A stretch of 23,108 nt of DNA from Euzebyaceae bacterium. Lineage in GTDB: Bacteria; Actinomycetota; Nitriliruptoria; Euzebyales; Egibacteraceae. Position numbers and translations under genes: made by a program. Shown piece by piece: positions 5,810-12,575 of the stretch. A model generated the notes under the pieces. That model did no database searches. It was not told the origin of the DNA and worked only from the letters and a program-made list of their open reading frames with translations. The stretch covers positions 1 through 23,108 of the forward strand of contig JACCXR010000400.1 of NCBI GenBank assembly GCA_013696915.1, given 5' to 3'. Within the stretch, counting starts at the first letter, position 1; each line of letters begins with the position of its first letter.

Positions 5810-8800
5810 TCAGCTGCAGCCGCTGGTGGTGCCGCACTGGCTGCAGACGTGGCAGGAGCCGGCGCGCTGCATCTTGACGCCGCAGGAGTAGCACAGCGGG
5901 GCGTCGCCGTAGAGGTCGTCGACCGGGGTGGGCTGGTCGACGGGCAGGACGGTCTGGCCGGTCGCGTCGGCCGGCGGCGGGGTCGGGGTCTGGGCGGCCG
6001 GCGCGGAACCCTCGGCCAACGAGGCGCTGCGCTCCTCCATCGTGTAGATGCCCAGCTCCCGGCGCTTGTCGGTCGGCAGGTACTCGATGGCGAGCCGCCG
6101 GAAGATGTAGTCGACGATCGAGCTCGCGAACCGGACCTCCGGGTCGTCGGTCATGCCGGCCGGCTCGAACCGCATGTTCGTGAACTTGGTGACGTAGGCC
6201 TCCAGCGGCACGCCGTACTGCAGCCCCAGGCTGATGCTGATCGCGAAGGCGTCCATCACCCCCGACAGCGTCGAGCCCTGCTTGCCGAGCTTGACGAAGA
6301 TCTCGCCGAGCCCGTCGCCTGGGTACTCCCCCGCCGTCAGATAGCCCTCGGCGTCGCCGACCTGGAACGAGATCGTCTGCGACGGCCGCTGCTTCGGCAG
6401 ACGCCGGCGGACCATCCCGTGCTGGGCGGCCTCCTCGGTCGTGGCCGCGGCCACGGTGCCCTTCCTGCTCGCCAGCGACAGGGGCTGGCCGACCTTGCAG
6501 TTGTCGCGGTAGATGGCGATGGCCTTCAGCCCGAGCTTCCAGCCTTCGATGTACATCCGCTCGACGTCTTCGACGGTGGCGGTCTCGGGCACATTGCAGG
6601 TTTTCGAGATCGACCCCGACAGGAAGGGCTGCACCGCGGCCATCATCGCCAGGTGGCCCATGGGAGCGATCGACCGCTCGCCCATCGCGCAGTCGAACAC
6701 GGGCAGGTGCTGGTCACGGAACGCGGGGGCGCCCTCGATGGTGGCGTGCTCGTCGATGTAGGCGACGATCGCCTCGATCTGCTCGTCGGGGTAGCCGAGC
6801 CGGCGCAGGGCGACCGGCACCGTGCGGTTCACGATGCGCATGGTCCCGCCGCCGACGAGCTTCTTCGCCTTGACCAGACCGAGGTCGGGCTCGATCCCGG
6901 TCGTGTCGCAGTCCATCATCAGCCCGATGGTGTTGTGGCTGACGAAGCCGTTCGCGATGTAGGTGACGTTGTCGGGCACCGAGAGGTCGTACGTCAGCTC
7001 GTCGTCTCCCAGTTCGCTGGAGGCGACGGTGTCGTAGAAGAACCCGAGCAGGTGACCGAGCTCTGGGTCCGGCGCCTCGCGGTGGAGCTCGGCGGCGATG
7101 CGCCGGGTGACCGTGCCGCTGCGGCCGTGCTCGGCGAGCATGACCCTGCGGAACCGGCCGTTGCGGGGGGCGAGCCGGTCGATCAGCGCGCGGGTCACGG
7201 GGATCCGATCGTGCCGCGCCGACTGCTGGGTCTCCTCGACCGCGACGGCGCTGTTCTTGCGTCCGCTGAGGAAGCCCATCTCGTCCAGCCAGGCCTCGTG
7301 GTGCGACGTGTTCAGGATCCGGAGGACGGCAAGGTCGGACTGGCCCTGCCGGGCCATGTCGATCTTGCGCGTGGTCGGGTAGCCGAGCGCCAGCAGGAGG
7401 CTCTGGACGTCATGGCTGAACGTCGAAGACGTCGTCGCCCAGTGCGGGGAGCCGACCGTGACCGTGCCGTCGGCCTCGTACAGGCCTCGCAGGAACGCCG
7501 CGTAGACCGCACGGTCGTTGCTGTGCAGGACCGCGTCGGGGACGTGCGGCTCCCAGCCCTTCCCGGTGTGCCCGTCGCGGGGCTCATGCTTCGCGAAGCC
7601 GCACGCCTGCCACCACTGTGTCAGCCGCACCGAATGGAAGGCCACCTCCGTGCAGCCCGTCCTCTCCGCGACGTGCGCCTCGAGGCCGAACAGCTCCTTC
7701 CCGAGCCGGCTGAGGTGCTCGACGACGTCGAAGTCCTCGCCGGCGACGGAGAGGCGCAGTCCGCGCGAGTGCAGCGACCCGTCGCCCATGAAGTAGCCGA
7801 CGAACTCGGCGAGTTCGGCGGTCATCTGCTCCGGCGCCCGGGCGTGGTGCTCCCCGGTCCAGTACGCCTCCGGCAGCGGCGGCAGCCGGACAGGCTGCGG
7901 CACTCCGATCAGCTGACCCAGCGCGAGCGGGACCAGGTCACCGGCCGCCACGTCGCCGAAGCGCTTCCACACCCAGCTGCCGTCGGCTTCGACGACCTTG
8001 ATGCGGTGGGCGGGCGTGCCCTGGACGCGATGGCCGCGACCGGTCTCGACGGTGACCACCGACTCGAGGCCGTTGACGTAGAACCTGGTGGCCGGTCGGG
8101 GGCCCTCGTCGGTGGCGACGTCCAGACCGAGGTCCTGCCACTGCGCACCGGCGGGGTCGCCGAGTGACTGCAGGCGGACGAGGCCGCGTCCGGTCGCGAT
8201 GAGCGAGCCGCCCACGAGGCATCCGGTCGGGGCGAGCACCGAGGCCTGCGCGTTGCGGACGCCGTGCTCGGTGCCGAGCGCGACCGCGTCGTCCCACGAC
8301 TCCCGTGCAGCCCGCAGGATGTTGTCGGGCGCGAGCGCGTCGATGTCGTCGACGGCGTCGCGGTGCTTGGCGAGGACGCGCAGCGTGCCCTCTCGGTCGC
8401 CGGCGAAGCCGTCGAACGCGCCGGTCACCTTGGCGATCTCGGCGGACGTGCGGTAGGCGTGCCCGGTCATGAGCGCGGTGATTGCCGCGGCCCACGCCCG
8501 GCCCTCGTCGGAGTCGTACGCGAGCCCCTGGCTCATCAGCAGCCCGCCGAGGTTGGCGTAGCCCAGCCCGAGCTGCCGGTAGGCGCGCGCGTTCTCGGCG
8601 ATCCGCTCGGTGGGGTAGGAGGAGTTCCCGACGATGATCTCCTGCGCGGTGAACACGATCTCGACGGCGCGCCGGAAGCTCTCGACGTCGAAGACGCCGC
8701 CGGCCTCGAATTTGCGCAGGTTCAGGCTGGCGAGGTTGCAAGCTGAGTTATCCAGGTGCATGTACTCTGCGCAGTTGCGTACTAACACACCGTTAACCAC

Positions 8801-11062
8801 GTAGCTGTGGTTGCGCGGCTCGCACAGGTTGTAGGTCAGTTCGAACCCGTCGTCGGCGCGCTCGATAAGGCGGACGGTCTCCTCGATCCGGTTGCGCGTG
8901 CGGCCAGGGAGCATCTCCGACAGTCGCTCCGCCTTGGAGGGCAGCGTGAAACCGATCTGCTCAGCAAACACCTCCAGCGATCGCCCCGTGATGCGGAGCT
9001 GGTGCGCGGCGGCGCGGCCGTACCGAACATCGCTGCCGTCCTTGCGCCGATAGGTGAAGTTGCCTTCGTCAGACGCTTCCCTAGTCATGTAGATGCGACT
9101 GTGGATACCGAAGGTGCTGAGCAGCCGCTGCACGTCGATGAGCAGTCCCCGGCTCGATGATCCGAGGCCGGCGTAGTGATTGGTTGGCCCGTCGACCGCG
9201 CAGCCGTCGGCGTCGAACAGCCCGCGCAGGTACTCGGCGACGGCGTCGGTGTGAGCGCCGAACACGGCCCAGGGCACGCGCTTGTGCGGCGCCCGCCCGG
9301 ACGACAGCCCGAGCTGGGTGAGGAACCGGGCGAGCGGCTTGCGGCTCAGACGCAGCTGCTTCGTGCCGTTGGCCTGCTCCGAGGGCGTCGGCGCCTCGTC
9401 GCCGTTCAGCCAGGCGAGGAACGCACGGTGGCGGGGCAGCAGCGTCCGCTGTTCCTCCTCGCTGCCGTAGATCGTGGCGATGACGCTGCCGCACACCGAG
9501 CCGTCCCCGGTGTGGTAGCCGAGGTAGTGGGCGAGGTCGTCGGTCCACTTCTCCGGCAGCCTGAACGCCTTGGCGTGGTCGCCCTTCGCGCGGTAGGCGC
9601 TGACGTGCGTCTCCAGCGGGAGGGCGAGGTCCCCCGCGACCGCCGGTGCCGGCAGGTTGAGCACCTTGACCTGGTCCTCGGCCGTCAGCTCCTCGGCGGG
9701 GACGTAGCCGCGGTTGGTCGTGAAGATCTTGTGCCCGGGCGTGCAGCGGAGCTCCATGCCGTTGGAGAACCGCAGCCTCACGATCGGGTTGGTGCCGGTG
9801 ATCATGAAGGCCTCGGGCGACGTGAGATGGATGACCTCCGCCGGCTGCTCGGGGTTCGTCGCGTCGTGGGTGTAGACGCCGAAGGCCTCGCCGTCCTGCG
9901 TGCGGCGGATCAGCTCGTCGAAGCGCACCAGCCCCTTGTCGGTGTGCACCAGCGCGTCGCCCGGGAAGCACGGGTTGGAGCCGTTGATGCGGCCGGCGTT
10001 GGGCGTGGTGTGCCAGTCGTTGATGGTCGTGTCGTACTGCATGCCGGGGTCGGCGCACTCCCAGGCGGCCTGGGCGATCTCGCGCATGAGCTCCCGGGCG
10101 CCCACCGTCTTCACCGTCTCGCCGGTCAGGACGGCGCGGAGGGGGAACTCGGCGTCGGTCTCGACCGCCCGCATGAACTCGTCGGTGACGCGCACGGAGT
10201 TGTTCGCGTTCTGGTACTGCACGCTGCCCGAGTCGAGGCCGTCGAGGTCCATGTCGAACCCCATCTCGCGCAGCGCCCGCGCCTTGACCTCCTCGCGCTG
10301 CTTGCACCAGACGAACTCGCCGATGTCGGGGTGGTCGACGTTGAGGATCACCATCTTGGCCGCGCGCCGGGTCGTCCCGCCCGACTTGATCGTGCCGGCC
10401 GACGCGTCGGCGCCCCGCATGAAGCTCACCGGTCCCGAGGCGGTGCCGCCGCCCTTCAGCCGCTCCTTCGACGACCGGATCTGCGACAGGTTGACCCCGG
10501 CGCCAGACCCGCCCTTGAAGATCGTCCCCTCCTCGACGTACCAGTTAAGGATGGAGCTCATCGTGTCCTCGACCGACAGGATGAAGCACGCGCTGCACTG
10601 GGGCGTGCGCCCGTCGACGCCCACGTTGAACCACACGGGTGAGTTGAACGCGGCCTTCTGCGTCACGAGGACGTGCTTGAGCTCGGCGGTGAAGGCCTCG
10701 GCCGCAGCCGCGTCGGCGAAGTAGCCGTCCTTGACCCCCCAACCGGTGATCGTGTCGGCCACCCGGTCGATCATCTGGCGGACGCTGCGCTCGCGCGCCG
10801 GGCTGCCGAGGTGGCCCCGGAAGTACTTCTGCGCCACGATCGTCGTGGCGTTCAGCGACCAGCTCCTGGGGAACTCGACGTCGCGCTGCTCGAACGCGAC
10901 CCCGCCCGTCTTCCAGTCCCTGATGACCGCGTCGCGGAGTTCCCACTCGACCTCGTCGTAGGGGTGGACGCCCTCGGTCGTGAAGTGCCGGTCCACCTTG
11001 AGCCTGAGGGCTCCGTCGCCGCCGGTGGCGACCGCGGTGAGGGCTGCGCGCGTCATGACCAT
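5810..11062 (-). CDS. nrdJ: Adenosylcobalamin-dependent (class II) ribonucleotide reductase NrdJ, with two inteins
   Basis: The precursor has 1750 residues; removing inteins of 399 (365-763) and 430 (948-1377) residues leaves a 921-residue enzyme, normal for actinobacterial NrdJ. It reduces ribonucleotides to deoxyribonucleotides using B12 and a thiyl radical. Visible motifs: AFNSPVWFNVG, then C156/C159 (PQCSACFIL) holding one redox cysteine, NP-CAEYMHLD with predicted radical C764 and E766, the second redox C775 (NSACNLASLNL) 11 residues later as in Thermotoga NrdJ, SVLAPTG-TIGLMMDCDTTG, and a C-terminal tail with CYSC, CHVC and C-x2-C-type motifs (zinc/redox relay). The ATG at 11062 is preceded by AGGGGA at good spacing. 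It is divergent from nrdR with an NrdR box between them, so repression by NrdR at high dATP is likely. Activity requires two splicing events. Confidence 0.97.
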   Translation of the reverse strand: MVMTRAALTAVATGGDGALRLKVDRHFTTEGVHPYDEVEWELRDAVIRDWKTGGVAFEQRDVEFPRSWSLNATTIVAQKYFRGHLGSPARERSVRQMIDRVADTITGWGVKDGYFADAAAAEAFTAELKHVLVTQKAAFNSPVWFNVGVDGRTPQCSACFILSVEDTMSSILNWYVEEGTIFKGGSGAGVNLSQIRSSKERLKGGGTASGPVSFMRGADASAGTIKSGGTTRRAAKMVILNVDHPDIGEFVWCKQREEVKARALREMGFDMDLDGLDSGSVQYQNANNSVRVTDEFMRAVETDAEFPLRAVLTGETVKTVGARELMREIAQAAWECADPGMQYDTTINDWHTTPNAGRINGSNPCFPGDALVHTDKGLVRFDELIRRTQDGEAFGVYTHDATNPEQPAEVIHLTSPEAFMITGTNPIVRLRFSNGMELRCTPGHKIFTTNRGYVPAEELTAEDQVKVLNLPAPAVAGDLALPLETHVSAYRAKGDHAKAFRLPEKWTDDLAHYLGYHTGDGSVCGSVIATIYGSEEEQRTLLPRHRAFLAWLNGDEAPTPSEQANGTKQLRLSRKPLARFLTQLGLSSGRAPHKRVPWAVFGAHTDAVAEYLRGLFDADGCAVDGPTNHYAGLGSSSRGLLIDVQRLLSTFGIHSRIYMTREASDEGNFTYRRKDGSDVRYGRAAAHQLRITGRSLEVFAEQIGFTLPSKAERLSEMLPGRTRNRIEETVRLIERADDGFELTYNLCEPRNHSYVVNGVLVRNCAEYMHLDNSACNLASLNLRKFEAGGVFDVESFRRAVEIVFTAQEIIVGNSSYPTERIAENARAYRQLGLGYANLGGLLMSQGLAYDSDEGRAWAAAITALMTGHAYRTSAEIAKVTGAFDGFAGDREGTLRVLAKHRDAVDDIDALAPDNILRAARESWDDAVALGTEHGVRNAQASVLAPTGCLVGGSLIATGRGLVRLQSLGDPAGAQWQDLGLDVATDEGPRPATRFYVNGLESVVTVETGRGHRVQGTPAHRIKVVEADGSWVWKRFGDVAAGDLVPLALGQLIGVPQPVRLPPLPEAYWTGEHHARAPEQMTAELAEFVGYFMGDGSLHSRGLRLSVAGEDFDVVEHLSRLGKELFGLEAHVAERTGCTEVAFHSVRLTQWWQACGFAKHEPRDGHTGKGWEPHVPDAVLHSNDRAVYAAFLRGLYEADGTVTVGSPHWATTSSTFSHDVQSLLLALGYPTTRKIDMARQGQSDLAVLRILNTSHHEAWLDEMGFLSGRKNSAVAVEETQQSARHDRIPVTRALIDRLAPRNGRFRRVMLAEHGRSGTVTRRIAAELHREAPDPELGHLLGFFYDTVASSELGDDELTYDLSVPDNVTYIANGFVSHNTIGLMMDCDTTGIEPDLGLVKAKKLVGGGTMRIVNRTVPVALRRLGYPDEQIEAIVAYIDEHATIEGAPAFRDQHLPVFDCAMGERSIAPMGHLAMMAAVQPFLSGSISKTCNVPETATVEDVERMYIEGWKLGLKAIAIYRDNCKVGQPLSLASRKGTVAAATTEEAAQHGMVRRRLPKQRPSQTISFQVGDAEGYLTAGEYPGDGLGEIFVKLGKQGSTLSGVMDAFAISISLGLQYGVPLEAYVTKFTNMRFEPAGMTDDPEVRFASSIVDYIFRRLAIEYLPTDKRRELGIYTMEERSASLAEGSAPAAQTPTPPPADATGQTVLPVDQPTPVDDLYGDAPLCYSCGVKMQRAGSCHVCSQCGTTSGCS
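6932..8221 (-). mobile_element. NrdJ intein 2 with LAGLIDADG endonuclease domain
   Basis: This in-frame 430-residue insertion splits SVLAPTG from TIGLMMDCDTTG of NrdJ. It begins with Cys (CLVGGSLIATGRG, block A), has a block B TPAH (69-72), and ends YDLSVPDNVTYIANGFVSHN with canonical His-Asn, followed by Thr as the +1 nucleophile. Two LAGLIDADG motifs are present, VGYFMGDG (141-148) and LRGLYEADG (244-252), both keeping the catalytic acidic residue, so the homing endonuclease may be active. Codons on both sides of the downstream junction look like the host, so there is no obvious co-conversion scar here and the insertion may be old. Confidence 0.93.
8774..9970 (-). mobile_element. NrdJ intein 1 with LAGLIDADG endonuclease domain, next to the radical cysteine
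   Basis: This in-frame 399-residue insertion splits GRINGSNP from CAEYMHLD. Block A is CFPGDALVHTDKG and block B is CTPGHKI (TPGH 77-80). The C-terminus is YNLCEPRNHSYVVNGVLVRN, with Arg rather than the usual His before the terminal Asn. LAGLIDADG motifs LGYHTGDG (150-157) and LRGLFDADG (248-256) are intact. The +1 residue is the predicted catalytic cysteine of the reductase, so the same side chain serves splicing and catalysis. The last intein codons and the next dozen extein codons are AT-rich at third positions and include a TTA leucine codon (8785-8783). Confidence 0.94.
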
Positions 11063-11116
11063 GAGCTTCCCCTGGGCGTCCGGGCTGGAATGCCGTCCTT
11101 GGAATTACCGTTGCGT

Positions 11117-11145
11117 AGCCTGCACCACCGCATCCCGCGCGTCAA
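11117..11145 (-). promoter_or_regulatory. Candidate nrdJ promoter
   Basis: TTGACG (11145-11140), a 17-bp spacer and CAGGCT (11122-11117) on the minus strand, about 55 bp before the nrdJ ATG. A second candidate further up, GGGACT-N18-GATATT, would put its -10 inside the NrdR box (GATATT at 11206-11201), which fits repression better. Which one is used cannot be told from sequence. Confidence 0.4.
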
Positions 11146-11195
11146 GCATGTTCTCCCCAGGCCCCGCAAGATGCGGGCATGCCTACCCTTGTGGT

Positions 11196-11211
11196 ACACA
11201 ATATCTTGTGG
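11196..11211. promoter_or_regulatory. NrdR box
   Basis: ACACAATATCTTGTGG matches the palindromic NrdR-box consensus (acaCwAtATaTwGtgt) at nearly every position. NrdR boxes work in pairs about 31-32 bp apart; at exactly 32 bp offset (11164-11179) lies a degraded candidate inside the palindrome CCCGCA-aga-TGCGGG. A further TTGTG-gta-CACAA palindrome (11189-11201) overlaps the main box. The position between nrdJ and nrdR fits control of both. Confidence 0.7.
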
Positions 11212-11266
11212 TCGCGGCGAGCGCAGTCCCATTCAGCGACGTCAACGTAACAGGAGGGTAAGACAG

Positions 11267-11476
11267 TTGGAGGGCCACGACGGGGCGGTGCGGGCGGCGG
11301 GACCTGTGGACGACCCGCCGCCCACCACCACATGTTGGGGACACTATGCACAGGCTCGTGCACAGGCTGTGGACGGCCGGGCATCCGCCGCGGATCGCCG
11401 GGAACGTCCTGTGTACGGGGCGGTGGGCGACGACCACGGAATCCACAGGGGCGAAATCTTCCGGACAGGTCGCTGA
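11267..11476 (+). CDS. Possible 69-residue leader ORF upstream of nrdR
   Basis: A TTG-started frame (MEGHDGAVRAAG...) has an AGGAGG Shine-Dalgarno nine bases upstream and its TGA ends one base before the nrdR GTG, a layout typical of translational coupling. Against it: the start is TTG, third-position GC is uneven, there is no recognisable domain, and the frame overlaps direct repeats and DnaA-like sites. It could be a coupling leader peptide or a chance frame beside an unrelated AGGAGG. Confidence 0.25.
   Translation: MEGHDGAVRAAGPVDDPPPTTTCWGHYAQARAQAVDGRASAADRRERPVYGAVGDDHGIHRGEIFRTGR
11305..11447. promoter_or_regulatory. Three DnaA-box-like 9-mers upstream of nrdR
   Basis: TGTGGACGA (11305-11313) differs by one base from the actinobacterial DnaA box TGTGGACAA. 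TGTGGACGG (11368-11376) differs by two, and GAATCCACA (11439-11447, opposite orientation) differs by two from TTATCCACA. A direct repeat of TGCACAGGCT with 12-bp period lies between the first and second. Ribonucleotide reductase promoters are DnaA-linked in some bacteria; binding here is inference. Confidence 0.3.
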
Positions 11477-11477
11477 C

Positions 11478-11975
11478 GTGCGCTGCCCGTACTGCGCGGC
11501 CGACGACGACCGCGTCGTGGACTCCAGGGCGGCCGAGGACGGCGCCGCGATCCGGCGGCGGCGCGCGTGCCGAGCGTGCGGCCAGCGGTTCTCGACGTAC
11601 GAACGGCAGGAGCAGACGCCCCTTGCGGTCCGCAAGCGCAACGGGTCGACCGAACCGTTCAGCAGGGAGAAGGTCGTCGCGGGCATCTCCAGGGCGACCA
11701 AGAACTCGGCAGTCGATCCGGAGGCCGTCCGGCGCGCCGCCGCCCAGGTGGAGGCGCGCGTCCGCGCCACGGGACGGCGGGAGGTCGGCAGCGACACCAT
11801 CGGCACCGAGGTCCTCGACGCCCTCCGAGCGCTGGACCCGGTCGCATACGTCCGCTTCGTGAGCGTCTACCGGGGGTTCACGTCCCCGGAGGATTTCGTG
11901 CGGGAACTCGCGACCCTCGAGAAGCAGGCGCCGCCGAAGCCGCCGGGCCTTCAGGCGGGCCGTTCTCACCGCTGA
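11478..11975 (+). CDS. nrdR: Transcriptional repressor NrdR
   Basis: A 165-residue protein beginning VRCPYC. The N-terminal zinc ribbon uses C3, C6, C31 and C34 (RCPYC ... RRACRACGQRFSTYE) and carries the DNA-binding arginines. An ATP-cone (about 49-139; LAVRKRNGSTEPFSREKV ... PVAYVRFVSVYRGF) senses ATP versus dATP and controls oligomer state. NrdR represses ribonucleotide reductase genes when dATP is plentiful; its target nrdJ is divergent and an NrdR box lies between them, so autoregulation is also likely. The GTG start follows the family, which nearly always begins MRCPYC; an ATG 44 codons upstream would add an unlikely tail. An AGG lies eight bases before the start. The 3' end converges on the LysM gene with 36 bp between stops. 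Confidence 0.96.
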   Translation: MRCPYCAADDDRVVDSRAAEDGAAIRRRRACRACGQRFSTYERQEQTPLAVRKRNGSTEPFSREKVVAGISRATKNSAVDPEAVRRAAAQVEARVRATGRREVGSDTIGTEVLDALRALDPVAYVRFVSVYRGFTSPEDFVRELATLEKQAPPKPPGLQAGRSHR

Positions 11976-12011
11976 GGTCGGCGGTCGGCCGGCGTCCGCG
12001 CCATGGTTCGG

Positions 12012-12416
12012 TCAGTGCCGCGGGAGGCGCAGCACCGCCCCGGGCGTCAGTGCCCGCGCGTCCACCCCGTTGAACTCGACAACCTGTGCGACGTACTCCA
12101 TCGGCCCCGTGCCCGCCGGGGTGTGCGGCAACGCGAGCGACCAGACGGTGTCGCCCGGCCTCACGACGACGGTGACGGGGGCCGGGCCGGTCGCCGACGG
12201 CGGGTCGGTGCTCCACCGCGGGACCGCCACGGGGGCGAGGGCAGCAAGCGCCAGCAGCACGACCGCGGCCAGTCGTCGCCGTCCGTATCCGGGCGCCGCC
12301 CGCCGGGCTTGCGTCCTGGGGTCCACGTGCGGCCGGGCCGGCGCCGAGCCGGGGGGTCCAGGGCGCGCGGTGACCCGTCCACCGTGCCCGGTCAACTCCC
12401 ACACCGCTGCAGCCAT
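12012..12416 (-). CDS. LysM-domain membrane protein, likely SOS-induced division inhibitor (ChiZ/DivS/YneA-like)
   Basis: A 134-residue protein: a basic proline-rich cytoplasmic segment (1-48), one transmembrane helix (49-66, LAAVVLLALAALAPVAV) and an extracytoplasmic LysM peptidoglycan-binding domain (81-132; VVVRPGDTVWSLA ... EFNGVDARALTPGAVLRLP). Proteins of this plan divergent from lexA include mycobacterial ChiZ (Rv2719c), and corynebacterial DivS and Bacillus YneA have the same role: they delay division during DNA damage. That role is inferred from layout and SOS control rather than shown. The ATG at 12416 follows GGGAGGGCGGC; the longer frame would run back across the promoter and SOS boxes. 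Its promoter has an SOS box in the spacer and another at the start site, so tight LexA repression is expected. No hydrolase motif is visible. Confidence 0.88.
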   Translation of the reverse strand: MAAAVWELTGHGGRVTARPGPPGSAPARPHVDPRTQARRAAPGYGRRRLAAVVLLALAALAPVAVPRWSTDPPSATGPAPVTVVVRPGDTVWSLALPHTPAGTGPMEYVAQVVEFNGVDARALTPGAVLRLPRH

Positions 12417-12438
12417 GCCGCCCTCCCGGTCCGTATCA

Positions 12439-12452
12439 CGAACACCTGTTCG
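12439..12452. promoter_or_regulatory. SOS (LexA) box 1
   Basis: CGAACACCTGTTCG is an exact match to the actinobacterial CGAAC-N4-GTTCG consensus. It covers the predicted transcription start of the LysM gene and lies 23 bp upstream of its ATG. Confidence 0.9.
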
Positions 12453-12458
12453 CATGTC

Positions 12459-12487
12459 AGTCTGTCGAACCCGCGTTCGGTTGTCAA
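12459..12487 (-). promoter_or_regulatory. Promoter of the LysM gene
   Basis: Consensus TTGACA (12487-12482), a 17-bp spacer and CAGACT (12464-12459) on the minus strand. The spacer contains SOS box 2, so LexA would block RNA polymerase directly. Confidence 0.75.
12466..12479. promoter_or_regulatory. SOS (LexA) box 2
   Basis: CGAACCCGCGTTCG is an exact CGAAC-N4-GTTCG match, flanked by T and G as in extended actinobacterial sites. It lies between -35 and -10 of the LysM promoter. Confidence 0.9.
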
Positions 12488-12495
12488 CACCGAAC

Positions 12496-12509
12496 CGAAC
12501 AGATGTTTG
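12496..12509. promoter_or_regulatory. SOS (LexA) box 3, near-consensus
   Basis: CGAACAGATGTTTG has one change (GTTTG for GTTCG). It touches the -35 region of the lexA promoter candidate and is probably the autoregulatory site, weaker than the two exact boxes. Confidence 0.75.
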
Positions 12510-12536
12510 CCTTCGGAGCGGGCTTCTTGCTACCGT
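12507..12536 (+). promoter_or_regulatory. Candidate lexA promoter
   Basis: TTGCCT (12507-12512), an 18-bp spacer and TACCGT (12531-12536), about 40 bp before the ATG. SOS box 3 overlaps its -35. Confidence 0.5.
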
Positions 12537-12575
12537 GGGCACAGGGACCGACAACCAGGACGCCCAGGAGGAACC

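Larger units (their letters stand above)
11063..11477. other. Divergent control region between nrdJ and nrdR (415 bp)
   Basis: This region holds the nrdJ promoter candidate (11117-11145), an NrdR box (11196-11211) with a weaker partner 32 bp away, a strong AGGAGG at 11252-11257 in front of a TTG-started short frame, a 12-bp-period direct repeat of TGCACAGGCT (11347-11356 and 11359-11368), and three DnaA-box-like 9-mers. I saw no convincing B12 riboswitch. Confidence 0.6.

Noticed and set aside
5810..8167. Large plus-strand frame (772 codons) opposite nrdJ
   Set aside because: It mirrors the codon structure of nrdJ and intein 2; the antisense of GC3-rich genes gives such long open frames.
11063..11260. 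B12 riboswitch in the nrdJ leader
   Set aside because: The enzyme uses adenosylcobalamin, but I found no B12-box-like core sequence; the leader holds NrdR-type palindromes instead.
11346..11477. ATG-started N-terminal extension of NrdR
   Set aside because: The family begins at the zinc ribbon (MRCPYC), and the extension covers direct repeats and DnaA-like sites.
12003..12575. In-frame extension of lexA
   Set aside because: It runs through the LysM gene and the SOS boxes; the ATG at 12576 has a near-perfect AGGAGG.
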